From Rhodobacterales bacterium (lineage in GTDB: Bacteria > Pseudomonadota > Alphaproteobacteria > Rhodobacterales > Rhodobacteraceae), in assembly GCA_009993005.1 (NCBI GenBank), contig JAACUH010000080.1, forward strand, positions 1 through 57,641: 57,641 nucleotides of DNA, read 5' to 3'. This document shows, piece by piece, positions 39,121 to 47,930 of this stretch. Both the position numbers and the translations under genes were made by a program. Within the stretch, counting starts at the first letter, position 1, and each line of letters opens with the position of its first letter. The notes below the pieces were generated by a model. That model searched no databases. It was given only the letters and a program-made list of their open reading frames with translations, and was not told the DNA's origin.

Positions 39121-40485
39121 ATGTCCACATCACGCCTCGTTGTTGCGGCGCTCGTCGCGCTTGCCGGTTCTGCCCAGATGGGGTCGGCGCAGGTGCGCGG
39201 TGACAACCTGCCGGCAGAGTTTCCGCCAGCCTCCTACGCCGGTTCGCAATATGTGGACAGCCGCGGGTGTGCCTTCATCCGTGCCGGGATTTCGGGCGCT
39301 GTGACCTGGGTGCCGCGCATGACGCGGGACCGCCAACCGCTCTGCGGATTCGCGCCCACCGTCGTGGCCGCGGCCCCCCTGCCGGTGATCCCTGATGCAG
39401 TCGCCGCCGCCCCAGCCGCCGCCCCAGCCGCTGCCCTGGCCCCGGCTCCTGTGCAGGCGCCCGCGGCTGTCCCCGCGCCGCCGGCAGTGGCAGCGGCCGT
39501 GCCTGCCGCACCCGCGGCCCCGGCCCGCGCGACCGGCGCGCCGATGAATACCGTGGCCACGATCACCACGCCCCCGGTCCTGCAGCCCGCAGCGCCGGTG
39601 ACCCCGCGTGTGATTGCAGCCCCTGCACCCGTCGCGGCACCCGTCGCGGCACCCGTCTTGCCCGCCGCCGCGCCGGAGCCGCGGCGCATCAGCCTGAGCG
39701 AGGCCTGTGCGGGCAAGTCCGGCCCGCAGCCCGGCTATATCCTCGCCACAACAGGCGAGACGCTCGATTGCGGCCCTGCGGCCCCGGTGGTCGTCGCGGC
39801 CGCACCTGTCGCCGCGCCCGTCGCCCCCCCGGCCCAGCCCGCGCTGCAATATGACCTGTGCGGTGCGGCCGACACGCCCGGCCAGCGTTACCTGACCGGC
39901 GGCACCGGCGTGCCGGTGCGCTGTGGTCCGCAGGTGCAGTCGCCGTCCGGCGTGACCTCGGCCATCGTCGCCGGCGGCTTTGCCGGCTATCAGTCCGATG
40001 CCGCGCGCTTTGCGCAGACCGGGCTCTTGCCCGGTCAGTATGCGGCGCCCATCGCACCGCCACCGGGTTACCGCGAAGTCTGGACCGACGGGCGGCTGAA
40101 CCCGCAACGCGGTCTGCCGCAAGCCGTGGCGCAGTCCGTGGCGCAGTCCGTGGCGCAGGCCCCGGTGGTTGCGCCCGTCGTGGCCGCAGACAGGGTTTCG
40201 ACCCGAGTTGCTGCCCCGGTCGTCCCCGTCGCACCGGTGGCGCAAGCCGTGCCGGGCGGTCACCGCTATGTGCAGGTCGGCACCTTTGCCGACCCCGCCA
40301 ATGCCGAACGGACCGCCGCGCGGTTGCAGGCCCTGGGCCTGCCGGTCGGCTTTGCCACGGTGTCGCGGGGCGGCAGGCAGATGCGGGTTGTGGCGGCCGG
40401 GCCCTTTGGCGATCCGGCGGCGCTGGCCGCAGCCCTGCGTGCCGCGCGCGGCGCGGGCTTTGGCGACGCCTTCACGCGCAACTGA
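39121..40485 (+). CDS. Exported SPOR-domain protein with long Ala/Pro linker
   Basis: A 454-residue exported protein. The N-terminus MSTSRLVVAALVALAGSAQMGSAQ is a Sec signal, behind an AGGGGGATTCC ribosome-binding site. A small cysteine-containing domain follows (YVDSRGCAFIRAGISGAVTW). Then comes a long Ala/Pro/Val linker broken by two similar cysteine modules (LSEACAGKSGPQPGYILATTGETLDCG and YDLCGAADTPGQRYLTGGTGVPVRCG). The SPOR peptidoglycan-binding domain fills residues 381-454 (HRYVQVGTFADPANAERTAA to GFGDAFTRN). SPOR proteins bind denuded glycan at septa. A 12-bp repeat (GCGCAGTCCGTG, three copies near 40131) lies in the linker. Confidence 0.85.
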   Translation: MSTSRLVVAALVALAGSAQMGSAQVRGDNLPAEFPPASYAGSQYVDSRGCAFIRAGISGAVTWVPRMTRDRQPLCGFAPTVVAAAPLPVIPDAVAAAPAAAPAAALAPAPVQAPAAVPAPPAVAAAVPAAPAAPARATGAPMNTVATITTPPVLQPAAPVTPRVIAAPAPVAAPVAAPVLPAAAPEPRRISLSEACAGKSGPQPGYILATTGETLDCGPAAPVVVAAAPVAAPVAPPAQPALQYDLCGAADTPGQRYLTGGTGVPVRCGPQVQSPSGVTSAIVAGGFAGYQSDAARFAQTGLLPGQYAAPIAPPPGYREVWTDGRLNPQRGLPQAVAQSVAQSVAQAPVVAPVVAADRVSTRVAAPVVPVAPVAQAVPGGHRYVQVGTFADPANAERTAARLQALGLPVGFATVSRGGRQMRVVAAGPFGDPAALAAALRAARGAGFGDAFTRN

Positions 40486-41502
40486 TCAGCCGCAGATGCC
40501 CTGCAGGCTGATCCAGTCCTGATCGGTCATCACCGGGCTGTGCTGTTGTCCGGCCATGGGGTCGGCCTCGATCAGGTGGAGAACGGTTTCGCCCGTGATA
40601 TCAACTGAATAGGCATAGGGGGTCGCGGCAACAGCGGCGCTCGCAAACCCGGCGAGCAGCCTGTCGCCCGGCAGGTCGGGCGGCGCATCGGCGAGCAGCC
40701 GCGCGGCATGGGCCTGCAAGACCTCCGCCGGGATGTCGCCGGTCGCCAGCAGCCGCAAGGTCGTCCACAGGCCCGCCGTATCGAGCAGCGGCCCGAGCGG
40801 GTCGGTCGTGCTTTGCTGCACCAAGGCGGCGATCACATGCCCGGCGATCACTTCGGGGTCATCGTTTTCGGCGATCAGGTCACCACTCAGCACCACGATG
40901 CGTCCGGGCAAGGCCAGAACATGGGGCAGGGGGCCCGGCACCACGACGATCTGCCCGCCGCTGCCCGCCGGCATCAGCCGGTCGCGCAGCCGGCCCAGCG
41001 CCGCCGTGCCCGCCGCCTGCCGGCAGGTCGGGCCGGTGACGCGCTGCACATGGCCGAGAAGGGTCGCCCCGATCTCGGACCGCTTGCCGGGCGGCACGAC
41101 CATCAATGTCTGCCGGGTGAGCGCGCCGGGCAGCCAGAACACCGCCAACCCCAGCAGCGCGGCACTGACCAAGGCCACGCCGGTATTGCGCAGACGGCCC
41201 GGGCGCGGCTGGCGGCGCAGGAGGCTGCGGCGCACCCGCTCGATCGCGCCGATCATCAGGTCGTCCTCGATCTCGAGCGTCTCGGTGGCGTCCTCGTCCG
41301 GCGCATAAAGCGCGGGCCGCGTGCCGGGGTTGAGCCGCACGATGGCAGGCAGAGACCAATGCGCCACGGGCCGCCCCGCGCCATCCATCAGCACCAGCGT
41401 GGCATTGCCGAATGACACCGCCACATCGCGCCGCTGCCCTTCGGCCTCTGGCCGCCAGATGCCGGGCGATTCAAGCCGTTGATATTCCTTGAGCGCCGTC
41501 AT
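40486..41502 (-). CDS. Membrane protein resembling an M48 metallopeptidase without HExxH
   Basis: A 338-residue protein with an N-terminal cytoplasmic part, one membrane helix near 106-126, and a C-terminal domain that follows the layout of M48-type peptidases. LPGRIVVLSGDLIAENDDPE (about 198-217) is the usual lead-in to the zinc helix. Where HExxH should appear, the sequence reads VIAGHVIAALVQQ (218-230), so the catalytic Glu and the first His are gone. The protein may be a pseudo-protease with a structural or regulatory role. It abuts the SPOR gene stop to stop with no gap. Confidence 0.7.
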   Translation of the reverse strand: MTALKEYQRLESPGIWRPEAEGQRRDVAVSFGNATLVLMDGAGRPVAHWSLPAIVRLNPGTRPALYAPDEDATETLEIEDDLMIGAIERVRRSLLRRQPRPGRLRNTGVALVSAALLGLAVFWLPGALTRQTLMVVPPGKRSEIGATLLGHVQRVTGPTCRQAAGTAALGRLRDRLMPAGSGGQIVVVPGPLPHVLALPGRIVVLSGDLIAENDDPEVIAGHVIAALVQQSTTDPLGPLLDTAGLWTTLRLLATGDIPAEVLQAHAARLLADAPPDLPGDRLLAGFASAAVAATPYAYSVDITGETVLHLIEADPMAGQQHSPVMTDQDWISLQGICG

Positions 41503-41580
41503 TCTTCTTGGGCCTGCTCTGCCTGCGCCTTTTTCCCGATGATAGCGGGTCGCGCGCCCTTTGGGTAGAGGCGCCGCCGC

Positions 41581-43206
41581 TCAGAGATCGCGCGCCAGCT
41601 TGCGCAACTCGAACTTCTGGATCTTGCCGGTCGACGTCTTGGGCAACTCGATGAACTCCACCCGTTTCGGCGTCTTGAACCCCGCGAGCCGGCTGCGCAC
41701 AAAGGCGATGAGCTCGCCCGCCTCGGCCTGCGCCCCCGCCTTGAGCTCGACAAAGGCGCAGGGCACCTCGCCCCATTTGTCGTCGGGCATCGCGACCACG
41801 GCACACAGGTTCACCGCCGGATGATGCATCAGCGCCGCCTCGACCTCGACCGAGCTGATGTTCTCGCCACCCGAAATGATGATGTCCTTGGCCCGGTCGG
41901 CGATCTGCACATAGCTGTCGGGGTGGTGCAGGGCGAGGTCCTCGGAGTGGAAATAGCCGCCGCGAAACGCCTTTTCCGTGGCCTCGGGGTTGCGGTAATA
42001 GCCCTTCATCACGCCGTTGCCGCGCATCACGATCTCGCCCTGCGTCGCGCCGTCGCGCGCGACCGGCGCGCCCGCCGCATCCCAGACCGCGACAGGCTCC
42101 ATAAAGGGCATCGCCACCCCCTGCCGCGCCTTCATCGCCGCGCGCGCGTCACCCTCCAGCCCGTCCCACTCGCCCCGCCAGGTGCATTCGGTCGCGGGAC
42201 CATAGGTCTCGGTCAGGCCATAGACCTGCGTGACGTTGAAGCCCAGGGGCTCGATCCGTGCCAGCGTCGCAGGCGCGGGCGGGGCGCCGGCGGTAAACAC
42301 CTCGACCACATGCGAAAACGCGCGGCGGTCGGCCTCGGCCGCGTTGATGAGCAGGTTGAGCACGATGGGCGCACCGCCGAAATGCGTGACACCCTCATCC
42401 GCAATCGCAGCATAGATCGCGCGCGCCGTGACATCCCGACAGCACACAACGGTGCCGCCGAGCAGCGGCATCATCCAGGTGTGGCACCAGCCGTTGCAAT
42501 GGAACAGCGGCACGATGGTCAGGTAGCGCGGATGCAGCACCATGCGCCAGGACACGACCTGCCCCATCGCGTTGAGATAGGCGCCGCGATGGTGATAGAC
42601 CACGCCCTTGGGCCGCCCCGTGGTGCCCGAGGTATAGTTGAGCGCGATGCTCTCCCATTCGTCCTGCGGCATGATCCAGGCGAAATCCGGGTCGCCCGTG
42701 GTCAGGAAACTCTCGTAATCCGTCTGCTCGCCGATCCCCTTCACCCCCGCGACCGGGTCCGGCACCTCGATCACCAGCGGGCGCGGGCCGGTCATCAGCG
42801 CCAGCGCCTCCATCGCCAAAGGCAGGAACTGGCTGTCGGCCAGCAGCACCTTGGCGCCGCCATGGCCGAGGATATAGGCGACCGTATCGACATCGAGCCG
42901 CACGTTGATGGTGTTGAGCACCGCGCCACAGGCCGGCACGCCGAAATGCGCCTCGGCCTGCGCGGGCACGTTGGGCAAAAGCGTCGCCACCACATCGCCC
43001 GGCCGCACCCCGGCTCCCGCCAGCGCCGAGGCCAGTTGCGAGACGCGGGCGTGATAGGTGCGGTAGGTCAGGCGCAACGGCCCATAGACCAGCGCCTCAT
43101 GCTCGCCAAAGACCTCGCGCGCCCGGTGCAGGAAAGACAGCGGCGTGAGCGGCACATGGTTGGCCGCGCATTTGTCGAGCCCGGTTTCATCCGCCATCCA
43201 GCCCAT
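41581..43206 (-). CDS. Acyl-CoA synthetase (AMP-forming), medium-chain / MMPA-CoA ligase type
   Basis: A 541-residue ANL-superfamily ligase that activates a carboxylic acid to its CoA thioester. The AMP-binding motif is LNYTSGTTGRPKGVVYHHRG. The adenylate motif is QVYGLTETYGP, then YFHSEDLALHHPDSYVQIADRAKD, and the catalytic Lys lies in KTSTGKIQKFELR near the C-terminus. No membrane anchor is visible. Length and sequence style fit the Roseobacter acyl-CoA synthetases that include DmdB (methylmercaptopropionate-CoA ligase), but I cannot separate that from a general fatty-acid ligase. It is divergent from the DMT exporter gene. Confidence 0.85.
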   Translation of the reverse strand: MGWMADETGLDKCAANHVPLTPLSFLHRAREVFGEHEALVYGPLRLTYRTYHARVSQLASALAGAGVRPGDVVATLLPNVPAQAEAHFGVPACGAVLNTINVRLDVDTVAYILGHGGAKVLLADSQFLPLAMEALALMTGPRPLVIEVPDPVAGVKGIGEQTDYESFLTTGDPDFAWIMPQDEWESIALNYTSGTTGRPKGVVYHHRGAYLNAMGQVVSWRMVLHPRYLTIVPLFHCNGWCHTWMMPLLGGTVVCCRDVTARAIYAAIADEGVTHFGGAPIVLNLLINAAEADRRAFSHVVEVFTAGAPPAPATLARIEPLGFNVTQVYGLTETYGPATECTWRGEWDGLEGDARAAMKARQGVAMPFMEPVAVWDAAGAPVARDGATQGEIVMRGNGVMKGYYRNPEATEKAFRGGYFHSEDLALHHPDSYVQIADRAKDIIISGGENISSVEVEAALMHHPAVNLCAVVAMPDDKWGEVPCAFVELKAGAQAEAGELIAFVRSRLAGFKTPKRVEFIELPKTSTGKIQKFELRKLARDL

Positions 43207-43300
43207 CTGTCAGAACCTCCCCTTTGCATGTCGCCTTCAGACGAGTGTAGATGCCCAAAGGGCGGGCATACAATCGGGGAAACGCAGCAGGGGCAACTGG

Positions 43301-44224
43301 ATGGAGACGGGAAACCGCATGGTGCCGGCCGCATTGCTGGTGCTCGGGGCGATGGCGCTCTTTGGCCTGATCGACAATTTCATGCGCCTGGCAGCGGCCT
43401 CGGGCGGGCTCTGGCAGTTCCATTTCCTGCGCGCGGTCATCGCGCTCGCCGTGCTGCTGCCACTGGCCCGGGTCATGGGCGTGTCGCTGCGCCCGCTCAG
43501 CCCGCGCCGGGTGCTGCTGCGGTCGGTCCTGAACGCGAGCGCGATGGTGGTCTATTTCGGCTGCCTCGGCCTGTTGCCGATCGCCCAGGCGGTGGCAGGG
43601 CTCTTTACCGCGCCGCTCTTTGTGGTGGTCTTTTCCGTGCTGATTTTCGGCGACAGGATCGGCCCGCGCCGGGTCTTTGCGGTGGTGCTCGGCTTTGCCG
43701 GCATCGTGCTGGCGCTGCGCCCCGACAGCGGCGACGTAAGCTGGCTCAGCGTCCTGCCGGTGCTGGCGGGCGCCTTCTACGGGCTGGGCAACCTCATCAC
43801 CCGCAGGCTCTGCGCGCAGGAGGGGACATTCACGCTCTTGGGCGGGTTCTTTGGCATGATGCTGCTCTTTGGCGCGCTGGGCTGCGGGCTGCTCTGGCTC
43901 TGGCCGCTACCTGTCGCGCCGGGGGCAGAGGGGTTCATCACCCGCGGCTGGGTGCCGACCAAAGGCATCTTTGCGGTGATGATCGTCGTGCAAGGGCTCG
44001 GCTCGCTCCTGGGTGTGGGAATGGTGATCCGGGCCTATCAGATGGCCGATGCGACCACGCTGGCCGTGCTCGAGAACGCGCTTTTGCTGTTCGCGACCCT
44101 CTGGGCGGTGATCCTGTGGGGCGAGTGGCCCGATGGCCCGGCGCTGCTGGGCCTCGCGCTCATCATCGTGGCGGGTGTCATCATCGCCCTGCGCGGCGAC
44201 CGGCCGGTGACCGCCCCGGCATGA
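43301..44224 (+). CDS. EamA/DMT-family transporter
   Basis: An inner-membrane exporter-like protein of 307 residues, starting at ATG 43301 (METGNRMVPAALLVLGAMALFG). It has about ten hydrophobic helices in two EamA repeats: the first about 8-140 with FHFLRAVIALAVLLPLAR, the second about 150-295 with MADATTLAVLENALLLFATLWAV. The family includes amino-acid and metabolite exporters and the substrate is unknown. Its TGA overlaps the ATG of the sulfotransferase-like gene by 4 nt. Confidence 0.88.
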   Translation: METGNRMVPAALLVLGAMALFGLIDNFMRLAAASGGLWQFHFLRAVIALAVLLPLARVMGVSLRPLSPRRVLLRSVLNASAMVVYFGCLGLLPIAQAVAGLFTAPLFVVVFSVLIFGDRIGPRRVFAVVLGFAGIVLALRPDSGDVSWLSVLPVLAGAFYGLGNLITRRLCAQEGTFTLLGGFFGMMLLFGALGCGLLWLWPLPVAPGAEGFITRGWVPTKGIFAVMIVVQGLGSLLGVGMVIRAYQMADATTLAVLENALLLFATLWAVILWGEWPDGPALLGLALIIVAGVIIALRGDRPVTAPA

Positions 44225-44877
44225 TCATCTCTCACGCGCGCCGCTACGTGTTCGTCCACATCCCCAAGACAGGCGGCACGGCGATGACGCTCGCGCTCGA
44301 GGCGCGCGCGGCCAGGGACGACATCATTCTCGGCGATACGCCCAAGGCGCAGGCGCGGCGCGCGCGCCAGGCGGGCCTGCGCGCAGCCGGCCGGCTGTGG
44401 AAACACTCGACCCTGGCCGACCTCGACGGGCTGCTCCGCCCCGAAGATCTCGCCGCCATGTTCACCTTTACCCTGGTGCGCAACCCCTGGGACCGGATGG
44501 TCAGCTACTACCACTGGCTGCGCGCCCAGCGTTTCACCCACACCGCCGTCACCCGCGCGCAGACGCTCGATTTTGCGGCCTTCCTCGCCGACCCGGCCAC
44601 GCAGGTCAGCATCGCCACCAACCCCTATACCAGCTATATGCGCGACAGCACGGGCCGTGAGCGCGCCAGCGCCTATCTCCGGCTCGAACATCTCGCCACC
44701 GACCTCGCCCCGCTCGCAGCACATCTGGGATTCCTGCCGCGCATGGGCCGGGCCAATGTCACCGCCCGCCCACGCGACTGGCGCGGTTTCTATACCGACG
44801 CCACCGCCGAAATCGTGGCCCGCATCGCTGCGGGTGACATCGCGCGCTTCGGCTACCGCTTCGACCCCGCCGCCTGA
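44221..44877 (+). CDS. Sulfotransferase-family protein (PAPS-type P-loop)
   Basis: A 218-residue protein starting MIISHARRYVFVHIPKTGGTAM. The HIPKTGGT segment is the 5'-phosphosulfate-binding loop of the sulfotransferase family 2 fold, and FTLVRNPWDRMVSYYHWLR is the matching 3'-phosphate motif. These proteins transfer sulfate from PAPS to glycans or small molecules. Translational overlap with the DMT exporter suggests that a sulfated product might be exported, but this is inference. A perfect 7-bp GGCCGGG/CCCGGCC hairpin lies 8 nt after its stop. Confidence 0.85.
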   Translation: MIISHARRYVFVHIPKTGGTAMTLALEARAARDDIILGDTPKAQARRARQAGLRAAGRLWKHSTLADLDGLLRPEDLAAMFTFTLVRNPWDRMVSYYHWLRAQRFTHTAVTRAQTLDFAAFLADPATQVSIATNPYTSYMRDSTGRERASAYLRLEHLATDLAPLAAHLGFLPRMGRANVTARPRDWRGFYTDATAEIVARIAAGDIARFGYRFDPAA

Positions 44878-44885
44878 TCGCCCAA

Positions 44886-44908
44886 GGCCGGGCCAACGCG
44901 CCCCGGCC
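44886..44908 (+). terminator. Hairpin downstream of the sulfotransferase-like gene
   Basis: Perfect 7-bp GGCCGGG/CCCGGCC stem with a 9-nt loop, starting 8 nt after the stop. No T-run follows on the plus strand, so termination is uncertain. Confidence 0.45.
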
Positions 44909-44912
44909 ATGA

Positions 44913-44970
44913 CTTCTCTGTGCAATAAATACTCAAAAAAACGCCGGCGCAGCCCCGAGACCGCGCCGGC
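44913..44970 (-). terminator. Intrinsic terminator of the FadB-type gene, carrying the hairpin-tail element tail (copy 9)
   Basis: On the minus strand a perfect 8-bp GCCGGCGC/GCGCCGGC stem (44943-44950 with 44963-44970) is followed by G, seven T and then GAGTATTTATTGCACAGAGAAG. This is a canonical intrinsic terminator 6 nt after the stop of the acyl-CoA gene (44977). Its tail matches the repeat family, which ties that family to termination. Confidence 0.88.
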
Positions 44971-44976
44971 ATTGGC

Positions 44977-47193
44977 TCAGGCCGCGTCGCGCGCGCCGCC
45001 GAAACGGCCGTAAAAGCTCTGCCCCTTGTCCGCCATCTCGCGCAGCAGCGCCGGCGTGGCAAAGCGCGCGCCAAAGGTCGCCGACAGCGCATCGCAGCGC
45101 TCTGCCGCATAGGGCGCACCCAGCATGTCGAGCCAGGAGAACGGACCGCCCGACCAGGGCGCAAAGCCCCAGCCGAGGATTGCGCCCACATCGCCTTCGC
45201 GGATGTCGGTCAGCACCCCCGCCTCGAGCGCGCGCACGGCCTCGAGCACCTGCGCGAACAGCAGGCGATGCTGCACCGTCACCAGTTCGGGCTGGATGAT
45301 CGCCTGCGGATAGGCGGCCTGCAGCCCCTCCCACAGGCCCAGCCGCTGCCCCTTGTCGTCATAGGCATAAAAGCCCGCATTGGCCTTGCGCCCCAGCCTC
45401 CCCTGATCGGCCATCGCGAAGAGCACCGCATCGACGGCGTCGTCGGGATAGTCCTCGCCCATCGCGGCCTTGGTCGCCTTGGCGATCTTGACCCCCAGAT
45501 CGATCGAGGTCTCGTCCACCAGTTGCAGCGGCCCCAGCGGCATGCCCACCAGTTTCGCCGCATTCTCGATCAGCGCGGGGGCCACGCCCTCGGCCAGCAT
45601 GCGGATGCCCTCGTTGATATAGGGAATGATGCAGCGGTTGGCGTAGAAGAACCGCGCGTCATTGACCACGATCGGCGTCTTGCGGATCTGGCGGACATAG
45701 TCGAGCGCCTTGGCCACCGCCACATCGCCGGTTTTCTTGCCGCGGATGATCTCGACCAGCGCCATCTTGTCCACCGGCGAAAAGAAGTGGATGCCGATGA
45801 ATTGCTCCGGCCGGGCACTGGCCTTGGCGAGCGCGGTGATCGGCAGGGTCGAGGTATTGGTGGCAAAGACGCAGTCGGGGCCGACCACCGCCTCGACCTT
45901 TTTCGTGACCTCGGCCTTCACGCCCATATCCTCGAACACCGCCTCGACGATCAGGTCGCAACCGGCGAGTGCCGCGTAATCGGTGGTGGCAGTGATCAGC
46001 CCCAGCACCTGCGCCTTCTTCTCCTCGGTGGCCGCCTTGCGGGCGATGCCCTTGTCCATATAGGCGGTGGTATAGGCCTTGCCCTTGTCGGCGGCCTCTT
46101 GCGTGGCGTCGATCAGCACCACGCGGATCCCCGCCAGCGCCGAGACGAGCGCAATGCCCGCGCCCATCATCCCCGCGCCGATCACGCCCACCTGCGTGAC
46201 CTTCTGGTCGGCCACGGCGGGGCGGTTCGCGCCCTTCTCCAGCGCCTCCTTGTTGATGAAGAGCGAGCGGATCATCGCGCCCGACGAGGGGTTCATCAGC
46301 ACATTGACGAACCAGCGCGCCTCGATCCGCAGCGCCGTGTCAAAGGGCACCAGCGCACCCTCATAGACCGCCGAGAGCAGCGCGCGGGCGGCGGGATAGA
46401 CGCCCATCGTCTTGCCGTTGACCATCGCCGAGGCGCCGACAAAGGTCATGTAGCCTGCCGGGTGATAGGGTGTGCCACCGGGCATCTTGTAGCCCTTCTG
46501 GTCCCAGGGCTTGACGATGTCGGCATCCTTGGCCGCCAGCACCCAGGCCTTGGCCGCCGCCAGCAATTCCTCTGCCGGCACCACCTCGTCGATCACGCCG
46601 GCCGCCTTGGCCTTTTTCGGGTCGTTCAGCTTGCCTTCGAGCAAGAGCGGCGAGGCGCCCATCGCGCCCAGCTTGCGCGCGAGCCGCGTGGTGCCGCCCG
46701 CGCCGGGGAAAATGCCGACCATGATTTCGGGCAGGCCGATTTTCGCCCTGGGGTTGTCGGCGGCAAAGATGCGGTGGCAGGCCAGCGGGATCTCGAGCCC
46801 GATGCCCAGCGCGGTGCCGGGCAGGGCGGCTGCGATCGGCTTGCCCCCCTTGAGCGTCTTGGGGTCCATCCCCGCCCGTTCGATCCGGCGCAGCACGGCG
46901 TGCATGTTCATCACCCCGTCAAAGAGCCCGCGCGCCGGGTCATCGCCCGCCCCGTCGCGCATCCCCGCGATGATGTTGAGGTCCATCCCCCCTGCAAAGC
47001 TGTCCTTGCCCGAGGTGATGACGATGCCCTTCACGCCCGCATCGGCCAGCGCCTGTCCGACCAACGCATCGAGATCGGCAAAGCCCTGCAGGCTCATCAC
47101 GTTCATCGACTTGCCGGGGACATCCCAGGTGATGGTGGCGACACCCTCGGCATCGGTGGACATGGTGAAATCGGATGTGGTCTGGACGGTCAT
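44977..47193 (-). CDS. Multifunctional enoyl-CoA hydratase / 3-hydroxyacyl-CoA dehydrogenase (FadB/FadJ type)
   Basis: Beta-oxidation steps two and three on one chain, 738 residues from ATG 47193 (MTVQTTSDFTMSTDAEGVAT). The crotonase domain (about 1-300) has SGKDSFAGGMDLN at 61-73 and GIFPGAGGTTRLARKLG at 160-176. The NAD-binding domain starts VGVIGAGMMGAGIALV near 332. It contains TSTLPITALAKASARPEQFIGIHFFSPVDKM with the catalytic His, followed by two C-terminal dehydrogenase domains. The thiolase gene lies upstream on the same strand, separated by a 144-residue ORF. It ends in a strong terminator. Confidence 0.95.
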   Translation of the reverse strand: MTVQTTSDFTMSTDAEGVATITWDVPGKSMNVMSLQGFADLDALVGQALADAGVKGIVITSGKDSFAGGMDLNIIAGMRDGAGDDPARGLFDGVMNMHAVLRRIERAGMDPKTLKGGKPIAAALPGTALGIGLEIPLACHRIFAADNPRAKIGLPEIMVGIFPGAGGTTRLARKLGAMGASPLLLEGKLNDPKKAKAAGVIDEVVPAEELLAAAKAWVLAAKDADIVKPWDQKGYKMPGGTPYHPAGYMTFVGASAMVNGKTMGVYPAARALLSAVYEGALVPFDTALRIEARWFVNVLMNPSSGAMIRSLFINKEALEKGANRPAVADQKVTQVGVIGAGMMGAGIALVSALAGIRVVLIDATQEAADKGKAYTTAYMDKGIARKAATEEKKAQVLGLITATTDYAALAGCDLIVEAVFEDMGVKAEVTKKVEAVVGPDCVFATNTSTLPITALAKASARPEQFIGIHFFSPVDKMALVEIIRGKKTGDVAVAKALDYVRQIRKTPIVVNDARFFYANRCIIPYINEGIRMLAEGVAPALIENAAKLVGMPLGPLQLVDETSIDLGVKIAKATKAAMGEDYPDDAVDAVLFAMADQGRLGRKANAGFYAYDDKGQRLGLWEGLQAAYPQAIIQPELVTVQHRLLFAQVLEAVRALEAGVLTDIREGDVGAILGWGFAPWSGGPFSWLDMLGAPYAAERCDALSATFGARFATPALLREMADKGQSFYGRFGGARDAA

Positions 47194-47302
47194 GGCAGAT
47201 GTCTCCTTTGGGGGGTGCGCAGGCCAATCGGGCCGGCGTTGCCGGTCGCAAGGCGGGTCAGGGTCGGGGATGCCGAGGGCGGGGCCGGCAGCGGCAGGAA
47301 CG

Positions 47303-47737
47303 TCAGGCGCTTGTGCGACGCTCGACCGGTGGGACCACGGGACAGAAACTGGTTTCGGCCGGGTTGTGCAGCATCTCGACCATCTCGACCTGGATGCCCT
47401 CTGCCGTCTGACGACAGTAGTGCACAAACCGCACCGCCGCGAGGTCGATCCGATCGGCATAGATCAGATCGAGGCTGACCCAGACCCGGAACCGCGCATC
47501 GCGGGTCAATTCGCGGGCGGCCAGGCGCCCGCACAGGCCGGTCATCCCTCCGGCCAAGAGGGTGGCACGGATCAGCGCCAGGGCCCCCTGGTATTGTGCC
47601 GGATCGGAATAGACAACCACCGCGCCATCCTGCTCGACCGGCAACGGAAAGGCATAGGCGCGCACCATCTCGTCGAAAGCGCCGGCGTGGAACAGGCGTG
47701 CCTGACGCTGGACAAAGGTCGAGGCGAGAATGGTCAT
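47303..47737 (-). CDS. Conserved hypothetical protein between the two beta-oxidation genes
   Basis: A 144-residue cytoplasmic protein. The sequence (FVQRQARLFHAGAFDEMVRA early, YSDPAQYQGALALIRATLL in the middle, alternating strands in the second half such as RFRVWVSLDLIYADRI and AVRFVHYCRQTAEGIQVEMVEML) looks like an NTF2/SnoaL-like alpha-beta fold. This is fold-level guessing; no catalytic motif is visible. It lies 109 nt before the FadB-type gene and 193 nt after the thiolase gene. I see nothing definite in that 193-nt gap. Confidence 0.7.
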   Translation of the reverse strand: MTILASTFVQRQARLFHAGAFDEMVRAYAFPLPVEQDGAVVVYSDPAQYQGALALIRATLLAGGMTGLCGRLAARELTRDARFRVWVSLDLIYADRIDLAAVRFVHYCRQTAEGIQVEMVEMLHNPAETSFCPVVPPVERRTSA

Positions 47738-47930
47738 CGGGGGCAGTCCAGCGCACGTGGGAAAGAAAATTGCGCTTACCGCATTTTACCACGATGCAGG
47801 GTCGGTTTGCGACATGTTTCGCCCCCGATACGCCATCATGGCGGCCATGCGGCAGGCGCAACTCTGCGAGCCCTCCGCCCGAAAGCCGGCAACAACGGTC
47901 AAAGAGGGCACGGCCCCGCAGCATGGCGCG

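Noticed and set aside
41821-44220. A long plus-strand frame running into the sulfotransferase-like gene
   Set aside because: Only its last 218 codons (from 44221) show a real fold; the rest is antisense to the acyl-CoA synthetase and out of frame with the DMT transporter.
45268-47478. A 736-codon plus-strand frame opposite the FadB-type gene
   Set aside because: Pure shadow of the real gene on the other strand; low-complexity Arg/His/Asp composition.
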